Below are positions 9,269-13,990 of a stretch of DNA of 13,990 nucleotides, in pieces; position 1 is the first letter of the stretch, and each line of letters starts with the position of its first letter. The stretch is taken from the NCBI GenBank assembly GCA_029051965.1, contig JAIDJZ010000051.1:1-13990 (forward strand), written 5' to 3'. The stretch comes from Paramuribaculum sp. (GTDB lineage Bacteria; Bacteroidota; Bacteroidia; Bacteroidales; Muribaculaceae). The notes below the pieces were generated by a model. That model saw nothing but the letters and a program-made list of their open reading frames with translations. It did not search any database and was not told the DNA's origin. Both the position numbers and the translations under genes were made by a program.

Positions 9269-10204
9269 TCAGAAAGTGTAAGTGACAGTGAATCCCCCCT
9301 GAAGGCCTCCGCCTGAGGGGGCGATCCATGTCGACAGGTCGAGACCGCCACTCTCGGCCGGGTGATTTCTGCGAAAATCTGCACGCCGGGCAAGCTTTTT
9401 CTGATCGCCGCGGAAATAACCGGTCAGCTCGTTGAGCGGGTCGAGCAGAAACGCGACGGCATAACCGAGCACCTTCGAGCCGAACAGACGGTAACCGTTG
9501 CTGACAATATAGCGTTTGGCAACATAGAATCCTTCGCCCAGAATCGACCCGACAACAGGAGTAATGATCAGATCCTCGACCGAAGGGATCTCGTTGAACG
9601 CCTCGAAACCGTATTCCCAGAAAAATGTCGAGATGCAGAAAGAGTAGAGAAACGATCCCCACATATTGAATCCGTTGGAGCGCGCGCCCATATAATAGGC
9701 CGCTCCTGCATAGGGATGGAGAACATAGTTGAATATCGGGCTGTCTTTGTCCCAGACAGGCCCGAGGTGGACGTTGCGCCACCAACGCTCAAACATTCCG
9801 ACCTTACCGTTTTCAGTTTTGTTCCATGCCGTCGCATCGGAGGGCAGAGCCTCAAGAATAAGCATCGTCGAGACTCCGGCCCCCATCAGAATTCCGGTAT
9901 TGAGCCACAGACGGCGCCAGTCGGGCATGCTACGGGTCCGCGAATAGGGATAGTCATAGAGCGTCAGCTTCTCGCCGACTTCCTGACATCCCAATGCGAT
10001 CTCGGCACTTGAAAGCTCGCTGGCAAGAAGCATCGAATCAGTCGCAAGAGTATCCGTGACAGCCGGGATTGCATCGAAAGCAATTTCGGCAACAACGTCC
10101 GACGTATCGGCCAACGCAATAGAGTCGGAAGGAATAGACAGACCGTTTCCGACGGCCACTGACGGAATCAGCAAAGACAGTAATATGACGAAACAGGGCT
10201 TCAT
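9269..10204 (-). CDS. DUF3943 domain protein, predicted envelope protein
   Basis: I chose the ATG at 10204 because MKPCFVILLSLLIPSVAVG then forms a clean signal peptide and a purine-rich GAGAAG precedes it. An in-frame ATG 22 codons upstream would put a charged stretch before the signal. The 311-residue product has a Ser/Asp/Thr/Ala-rich linker (about 20-65), then the DUF3943 core (about 94-267): MPDWRRLWLNTGILMG, HPYAGAAYYMGARSNGFN, GSFLYSFCISTFFWEYGFEAF, DLIITPVVGSILGE and LLDPLNELTG. The chain ends GGFTVTYTF with a terminal Phe, as in Bacteroidota outer-membrane proteins. The family has no known function to me. Its stop lies 3 nt from the stop of the convergent GH95 gene. The nearest good promoter motif is in the arm of the inverted-repeat element upstream. 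Confidence 0.88.
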   Translation of the reverse strand: MKPCFVILLSLLIPSVAVGNGLSIPSDSIALADTSDVVAEIAFDAIPAVTDTLATDSMLLASELSSAEIALGCQEVGEKLTLYDYPYSRTRSMPDWRRLWLNTGILMGAGVSTMLILEALPSDATAWNKTENGKVGMFERWWRNVHLGPVWDKDSPIFNYVLHPYAGAAYYMGARSNGFNMWGSFLYSFCISTFFWEYGFEAFNEIPSVEDLIITPVVGSILGEGFYVAKRYIVSNGYRLFGSKVLGYAVAFLLDPLNELTGYFRGDQKKLARRADFRRNHPAESGGLDLSTWIAPSGGGLQGGFTVTYTF

Positions 10205-10307
10205 AATCTTCTCAAATGATAAACCGGAACAGACTCCGGATCTGATTGTGATGATTTTTCTATTAAACAAGACTGCAGCCTCATCTGTTTTGTAGTAAGT
10301 AAGTGTT

Positions 10308-10315
10308 CAAATTTA
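10308..10315 (-). promoter_or_regulatory. Outward -7 motif in left arm, possible DUF3943 promoter
   Basis: The minus strand reads TAAATTTG, an exact TAnnTTTG element, inside the left inverted-repeat arm and pointing to the DUF3943 gene. A start near 10301 would give a leader of about 97 nt. I found no better motif between here and the ATG at 10204. The -33 position is not convincing (TTTTCG at 10333-10338, spacing 17). Confidence 0.42.
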
Positions 10316-10462
10316 AACGATAGTAAGTGAACGAAAATCTTTTATACAATCTGCTGCTTCTTTTTTGCCGCTTCCGGATTGTCGATCAGTCGAATATCTC
10401 GATATTCTCCTTCCCTCCGCACCGGAATCGGCTAAAAAAATAAGCTCGCATATTGTATAAAT

Positions 10463-10470
10463 TAAATTTG
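10463..10470 (+). promoter_or_regulatory. Outward -7 motif in right arm
   Basis: This is the mirror copy of the left-arm motif: TAAATTTG on the plus strand, pointing to the Omp85-like gene 153 nt downstream. No clear -33 element is seen, and that gene has its own closer promoter, so any contribution would be secondary. Confidence 0.3.
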
Positions 10471-10550
10471 AACACTTACTTAAAAGAAAAACTTCCACAG
10501 CTCAGATCCTGTTGACATTTTCTCCATAATTGGCCGAAACTCCCACATTT

Positions 10551-10584
10551 TTTTTGGCCATTGAGGTTTAAATCACTATTTTTG
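10551..10584 (+). promoter_or_regulatory. Promoter of the Omp85-like / phosphoethanolamine transferase operon
   Basis: A -33 element TTTTTG (10551-10556) and a -7 element TATTTTTG (10577-10584) are separated by 20 nt, the best match to the Bacteroidota consensus in this window. Transcription would begin near 10591, leaving a leader of about 32 nt before the GTG start at 10623. Confidence 0.75.
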
Positions 10585-10622
10585 CGTCGATTTTCGACAG
10601 AATTTCTTCCATTCATCATCCC

Positions 10623-11813
10623 GTGAACAGTCTCAACCGCATTATTATAGTCCTGACCTCTCTGACAGCATTCGCGTTCAGTGCCGGTGCCCGTCCTGCC
10701 GAAGAAACGGCCGACAGCATTGCATTGTGCGATTCGGTGCCGGCCGACTCTGTTGCAAAATCAAAAGGACTGATAGCCAAAATAATCGATTATTTCGGAA
10801 AATCAAACCGCGACACTTCAAACCGCAAGTTCGATATGAGCATCATCGGCGGTCCGCACTACTCGTCGGACACTAAATTCGGAATCGGACTGGTAGCAGC
10901 CGGATTCTACCGGACGACGAAATCAGACACGATCACCCAGCCGTCGAACCTGTCGCTCTACTCAGACGTGACCACTTCCGGATTCTACATGTTAGGACTC
11001 CGCGGCGATCACATATTCAACAATGACGCGCGACGCATAAACTATAATGTCTATTTCTATTCCTTTCCCCGTAAATTCTGGGGCATAGGCTACAAACAGG
11101 GTATCGACATGGATAACGCGTCGAATTACAAAGAACTGTATTTCGACGCATCGGTCGACTTTCTGTGGCGTGTGAGGAAGAACCTCTATCTTGGGCCGGC
11201 CGTACAATATGCCTACGTCAACGCCCGCCACCGCGCCCGTCCCGAACTTTGGAACGGACAACCGCGCCACCTCAGCACATTCGGCATCGGCTTCCGAGGC
11301 CAATACGACACCCGCGACAACTTCACAGCCCCGCAGCGGGGAGTGCTTTTCCAGCTCGAGCAGCGTTTCTGTCCGGCTTTTCTCGGCAACACCTATGCGT
11401 TTTCATATACTGATCTGCGGCTGTGCGGCTACCAGCATCTATGGCGTGATGCCGTGGGCGCAGCCCGCTTCCACGGACGTCTCGCCTACGGAACAGTGCC
11501 CTGGGACATGCTCTCGACTTTCGGAGGCAGCAACTCAATGCGCGGATACTATGAGGGACGATTCCGCGACAAAGGAGAAATGGATCTGACATTCGAATTG
11601 CGCCAGCACATATGGCGACGCAACGGCATTGTGCTCTGGTTCGGTGCCGGCACTGTTTTCCCGAAACTATCTAAAATACAATTCCGACATATACTCCCCA
11701 ACTGCGGTATCGGCTACCGCTGGGAATTCAAAAAGCTCACCAACGTCAGGCTCGATTTCGGACTGGCCAAAGGTGAGACCGCCTTTATATTCAGCATAAA
11801 TGAAGCATTCTGA
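10623..11813 (+). CDS. Omp85/BamA-type outer-membrane beta-barrel protein without POTRA domains
   Basis: The 396-residue product has a signal peptide (about 1-23, ending SAGA), a short linker (24-70), then a beta-barrel starting at about 71 (FDMSIIGGPHYSSDTKFGIGLVAAGFY). Typical Omp85 C-terminal features follow: YDTRDNFTAPQRGVLF (228-243) and FGGSNSMRGYYEGRFRDK (300-317), the latter matching the conserved VRGF/Y-G-x-R-D/E-K lid-lock motif, and a terminal strand ending in Phe396. BamA and TamA have several POTRA domains before the barrel; here there is no room for one, so this is the short surface-antigen-like class seen in Bacteroidota, whose substrate is not known to me. GTG is the start because no in-frame ATG or other plausible start lies between the promoter and the signal peptide. 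It overlaps the next gene by 14 nt. Confidence 0.88.
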   Translation: MNSLNRIIIVLTSLTAFAFSAGARPAEETADSIALCDSVPADSVAKSKGLIAKIIDYFGKSNRDTSNRKFDMSIIGGPHYSSDTKFGIGLVAAGFYRTTKSDTITQPSNLSLYSDVTTSGFYMLGLRGDHIFNNDARRINYNVYFYSFPRKFWGIGYKQGIDMDNASNYKELYFDASVDFLWRVRKNLYLGPAVQYAYVNARHRARPELWNGQPRHLSTFGIGFRGQYDTRDNFTAPQRGVLFQLEQRFCPAFLGNTYAFSYTDLRLCGYQHLWRDAVGAARFHGRLAYGTVPWDMLSTFGGSNSMRGYYEGRFRDKGEMDLTFELRQHIWRRNGIVLWFGAGTVFPKLSKIQFRHILPNCGIGYRWEFKKLTNVRLDFGLAKGETAFIFSINEAF

Positions 11814-13515
11814 TCAAAACCAATCAAAAAACCGGCTCGCAGCCGTTCTGCTTATCTGGGTTCTCGCCGCATGTATCGTTCCGAACATCTGGCTGTCGCT
11901 GACCGAACCGCTCACGGCCGTACAGGCTCTTGCCAACATCCTGCTTCCGGCAGGGATCTATGCTGTCCTGATGTCTCTGTCGCGCCACATAGGACGCTCA
12001 TCGCTGTGGATGATCACTGTCATGTTTTTCGCAGCATTCCAGATTGTTCTGCTCTACATGTACGGGCGATCGATCATCGCCGTCGACATGTTTCTCAACC
12101 TTGTCACTACCAATCCGGACGAAGTCGGCGAACTTCTCGGCAACATGTTTCCGATCATAGCCGCAATCATCATCATTTACCTGACACCTATCTCATTATC
12201 TGTCGTAGCCGTGGTCGGCAAATGGCGACTGACACCACGCGCGCAATCCGTGACACGCCGTTCGGGAATCGCACTCGCCCTCTGCGGTCTGATTCTTGTC
12301 GGATGTTCGTTTTTCTCCTCGCGACCTTATTCTACGCTGACAGACCTCTATCCGGTCAATGTTCTCTATAATGTCGGGCTGGCTGTCGACCGCACGAAAC
12401 GTCTCGCATCCTACCCCGAAACATCCTCGGAATTCACATTCAGAGCAACGTCCACACACACCGACTCCGTTCCGGAAATCTATGTCGCAATCATCGGCGA
12501 AACCTCGCGTGCCGACAACTGGCAGCTTTTCGGCTATCACCGTCCGACCACGCCTGAACTTGTCGGGCGCAGCAATCTCGTAGGCTTCGGCAAAGCTCTA
12601 TCCCAAAGCAACACGACCCACAAATCCGTGCCGATGCTCCTGTCGGCTCTCGACGCATCGGACTTCGGAGACTCGCTCTACACCTCCAAAAGCTTCATCA
12701 CGCCTTTCAAAGAGGCGGGATTCAAGACTGCTTTCATCTCGAACCAGAACCGCAACCATTCATTCATAGACCGCTTTGGCGAAGAAGCAGACACCTGCGT
12801 TTTCATCAGAGAACTGCCCGCCAACACGATCAACAGACATTACGACACCGACCTTCTCGAATATCTTGACCGACAGATAGCCGATGGCGGCTCACGGCAA
12901 CTGATCGTCCTCCACACCTATGGATCGCACTTCAACTACATCGACCGCTATCCGCAGGAGAGCGCACAATTCAGTCCCGACGGTCCGGCTGACGCAATCA
13001 AAGCATTCCGCAACGAGCAGCTTAATGCCTATGACAACACCATTACCCTTACATCACGGCTTTTGTCGTCGATCATGGACCGGCTTGAACAATCCGGTCT
13101 ACGCTCGGCGCTGATCTACACGAGCGACCACGGCGAAGACATCTTCGACGACGAACGAAATCTGTTTCTCCATGCATCGCCCTGTCCGAGTTACTATCAG
13201 ATTCACGTCCCGTTTCTGATCTGGACATCATCAAATTTCAACGAGGCCTATCCAGATTTGCTCAACAACGCGACCATCAACAGCGAGAAATTCGTTTCGT
13301 CCTCGAAAGCCTATTTCCACACCCTTATGGAGATTGCCGGAATCGCGTCGCCGCGTGTCAGACCGTCGGCATCGCTTGTAAATGCCTTCTACGCTCCGGA
13401 GCAGCCAGTCTATCTCAACGACCACAACCGGTCAGTCACACTGCGCGAATCGGGACTGATGACTCCTGACTTCCATAAACTCGACTCGATAGGCATCAGC
13501 TACGACATGAAATAA
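11800..13515 (+). CDS. EptA-type phosphoethanolamine transferase (inner membrane, sulfatase fold)
   Basis: This 571-residue protein has five predicted membrane helices (about 12-32, 41-60, 68-88, 117-139, 155-173) and a periplasmic alkaline-phosphatase-fold domain (about 225-540), the EptA/MCR layout. Metal and catalytic residues by motif: IIGETSRADNW (Glu234); TTHKSVPMLLS, where Thr273 fits the T-x-x-S-V-P nucleophile; LHTYGSHFNYIDRYP (371-385); TSDHGED (Asp443, His444); and FLHASP (His458). The periplasmic loop MFLNLVTTNPDEVGELL carries N100, T104 and E108 with the family's N-x3-T-x3-E spacing near the lipid-donor site. It should move phosphoethanolamine from phosphatidylethanolamine to lipid A or another envelope glycan, which in family members lowers sensitivity to cationic peptides. 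The ATG lies 14 nt inside the preceding Omp85-like gene, indicating a coupled operon. The acceptor is inferred. Confidence 0.92.
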   Translation: MKHSDQNQSKNRLAAVLLIWVLAACIVPNIWLSLTEPLTAVQALANILLPAGIYAVLMSLSRHIGRSSLWMITVMFFAAFQIVLLYMYGRSIIAVDMFLNLVTTNPDEVGELLGNMFPIIAAIIIIYLTPISLSVVAVVGKWRLTPRAQSVTRRSGIALALCGLILVGCSFFSSRPYSTLTDLYPVNVLYNVGLAVDRTKRLASYPETSSEFTFRATSTHTDSVPEIYVAIIGETSRADNWQLFGYHRPTTPELVGRSNLVGFGKALSQSNTTHKSVPMLLSALDASDFGDSLYTSKSFITPFKEAGFKTAFISNQNRNHSFIDRFGEEADTCVFIRELPANTINRHYDTDLLEYLDRQIADGGSRQLIVLHTYGSHFNYIDRYPQESAQFSPDGPADAIKAFRNEQLNAYDNTITLTSRLLSSIMDRLEQSGLRSALIYTSDHGEDIFDDERNLFLHASPCPSYYQIHVPFLIWTSSNFNEAYPDLLNNATINSEKFVSSSKAYFHTLMEIAGIASPRVRPSASLVNAFYAPEQPVYLNDHNRSVTLRESGLMTPDFHKLDSIGISYDMK

Positions 13516-13550
13516 ATGCGGCCCGATCCCTATCAATTTAAAAAAATCGC

Positions 13551-13560
13551 TTACTTTGCA
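13551..13560 (+). promoter_or_regulatory. Putative promoter of the truncated gene
   Basis: TTACTTTGCA after an A-rich stretch resembles common Bacteroidales -7 sites (TTTGC after TA), with one base fewer than the strict TAnnTTTG form. It lies 25 nt before the ATG at 13586. A -33 element is not clear. Confidence 0.45.
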
Positions 13561-13585
13561 TCAGAACCAACTGACCATCTGATAT

Positions 13586-13798
13586 ATGTGGAAAACCTTG
13601 TCTATCGAACTCTTCTTTATTTCGTCACTACCGGTCTTCCCGAAATCCTATGACGAACGGATTGCCGACGCAATGAATTCGGGCGACTGGTTTGCGCTCG
13701 ACTCCATCTACAACGCCGCGCCGAAAGACTCCGGTTTTGAAATTCACAAAAGAGAAAGGGCCTTCGGCTCTGGAAACGACAGGTTTCATTGCCGTTGA
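13586..13798 (+). pseudogene. Truncated gene: N-terminus of a secreted aspartyl-protease-family-like protein
   Basis: The open frame encodes 70 residues. The first ~49 (to KDS, base 13732) look like a real gene start: a hydrophobic leader (about 4-18, LSIELFFISSLPVF) and then YDERIADAMNSGDWFALDSIYNAAPKDS. I associate that with the N-terminus of larger Bacteroidales retropepsin-like aspartic protease proteins, in which the chain continues for hundreds of residues. After KDS the sequence changes to a basic, low-quality tail (GFEIHKRERAFGSGND) that ends at TGA 13796-13798, because the DNA there belongs to the downstream repeat-like element. No remainder of the protease is seen to the window end. 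Family assignment is from memory of a short segment; a small secreted protein that is complete as written is the alternative. Confidence 0.5.
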
Positions 13799-13943
13799 GG
13801 TCCTGAAGGCACTTAGAGCCGGTTCCCCAATATTTGTTAATGCTGGGGTCGCATATCTCTGAGTGATTTTTGTCTTGTGATGAAGGAGCGTAGCCGTAGC
13901 TACGTGACTGAAAAACAAGACAAAAAGCGCCGGAGAGATGCGA
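13733..13943. repeat. Putative dispersed repeat: short coding-like frame plus nested hairpin
   Basis: The left part contains a 40-codon plus-strand frame (13740-13859, TGA 13860-13862) of good composition (KFTKEKGPSALETT...). The middle has an imperfect 10-bp hairpin, CCCCAATATT (13825-13834) with AATGCTGGGG (13839-13848). The right part is a three-tier foldback: TCGCAT-AT-CTCT (13849-13860) with AGAGATGCGA (13934-13943); TTTTTGTCTTGT (13867-13878) with its exact 12-nt complement (13915-13926); and CGTAGC (13889-13894) with GCTACG (13899-13904). The arrangement and its junction with a truncated gene suggest a repeated, possibly mobile, element. Only one copy is in the window, so the repeat status is inferred. 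I see nothing further in 13944-13990. Confidence 0.55.
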
Positions 13944-13990
13944 TGATAAGGTAATTTAATACATCAGCACACAACACCCCAATTCAGTTA

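Larger units (their letters stand above)
10296..10482. repeat. 187-bp foldback (MITE-like) element with 21-bp terminal inverted repeats
   Basis: The outer arms 10296-10316 and 10462-10482 are perfect inverted repeats of 21 bp (core AAGTAAGTGTTCAAATTT). Inside are further matched arms: TTTATACAAT (10341-10350) with ATTGTATAAA (10452-10461); GCCG-C-TTCCGG (10367-10377) with CCGGAA-T-CGGC (10422-10432); and GAATAT (10392-10397) with ATATTC (10402-10407) around a CTCG loop. The inner arms share a centre near 10400, so either strand could fold into one long imperfect hairpin. The ends start and finish with TA, consistent with, but not proof of, a TA target duplication. No transposase is present. 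It may instead be a native regulatory structure. Confidence 0.75.
10205..10622. other. Intergenic region with foldback element and divergent promoters
   Basis: This 418-bp region separates the divergent DUF3943 and Omp85-like genes. It holds the 187-bp inverted-repeat element at 10296-10482, the Omp85-gene promoter at 10551-10584, and a small 5-bp GC-rich hairpin at 10224-10239 (CCGGA, loop ACAGAC, TCCGG) in the DUF3943 gene leader. I see no convincing gene; a 61-codon minus-strand frame across the element is a by-product of the repeat. Confidence 0.75.

Noticed and set aside
9295..9321. GC-rich hairpin CCCCCT...AGGGGG as a terminator for GH95
   Set aside because: There is no T-run after it on either strand, it contains an internal loop, and it lies in coding sequence for the DUF3943 C-terminus.
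10204..10270. Longer start for the DUF3943 gene at 10270
   Set aside because: It would add 22 mostly charged or polar residues before a clear signal peptide; the ATG at 10204 has a purine-rich GAGAAG just upstream.
10313..10498. 61-codon minus-strand frame over the foldback element
   Set aside because: It spans both inverted arms and the hairpin; its sequence is dictated by the repeat, and no promoter or domain supports it.
13628..13918. 96-codon minus-strand frame at the right end
   Set aside because: It runs through the truncated gene in antisense and through the hairpin. Part of it mirrors the repeat's 40-codon frame, so I treat it as a by-product, not a separate gene.
1..13990. tRNA, rRNA, CRISPR array, integrase or transposase genes
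   Set aside because: None was recognised by reading both strands: no regularly spaced repeats, no tRNA cloverleaf with a T-arm consensus, and no protein with the relevant motifs.

Overview
The window looks like a chromosomal segment from a gut-type Bacteroidales bacterium. Evidence seen directly: sites of the form TAnnTTTG (the Bacteroidota -7 promoter element) upstream of several genes, few Shine-Dalgarno sites, secreted glycosidases of families typical of polysaccharide utilisation loci (GH97, GH65, GH95), a one-chain pyruvate:ferredoxin oxidoreductase, and outer-membrane proteins ending in phenylalanine. The fairly high GC content and the repeat content would fit Muribaculaceae, but that family placement is an inference.

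Layout. Bases 1-2147 (+) hold the C-terminal end of a GH97 glycosidase and, overlapping it by 4 nt, a complete secreted GH65 enzyme with hydrolase-like active-site residues. This is probably the tail of an alpha-glucoside utilisation operon that continues to the left. A perfect 26-bp hairpin (2184-2239) with a T-run on each strand separates it from the convergent nifJ-type gene (2260-5829, -). nifJ and a hexapeptide-repeat acetyltransferase gene (6161-6778, +) diverge from a 331-bp region carrying one promoter motif in each direction. The acetyltransferase gene is followed closely by a secreted GH95 enzyme (alpha-L-fucosidase or alpha-L-galactosidase, 6818-9265, +). That gene converges, with 3 nt between stops, on a DUF3943 envelope protein gene (9269-10204, -).

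The 418-bp region 10205-10622 holds a 187-bp foldback element (10296-10482). It has perfect 21-bp inverted ends, and each end carries a TAAATTTG motif pointing outward. The next operon has its own well-formed promoter (10551-10584). It encodes a POTRA-less Omp85/BamA-type barrel (10623-11813, GTG start) and, overlapping by 14 nt, an EptA-type phosphoethanolamine transferase (11800-13515). Both are envelope-remodelling functions.

The right end (13516-13990) holds a promoter-like motif, the first ~49 codons of a gene that resembles Bacteroidales aspartyl-protease-family proteins, and then a junction to a ~210-bp element (about 13733-13943). The element contains a 40-codon open frame and a nested long hairpin, and looks like a dispersed repeat that truncated the gene.

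No tRNA, rRNA, CRISPR array, recognisable transposase or phage gene was seen. The most unusual items are the two foldback elements, the gene truncation beside the second one, and a cysteine-rich segment in the pyruvate oxidoreductase.
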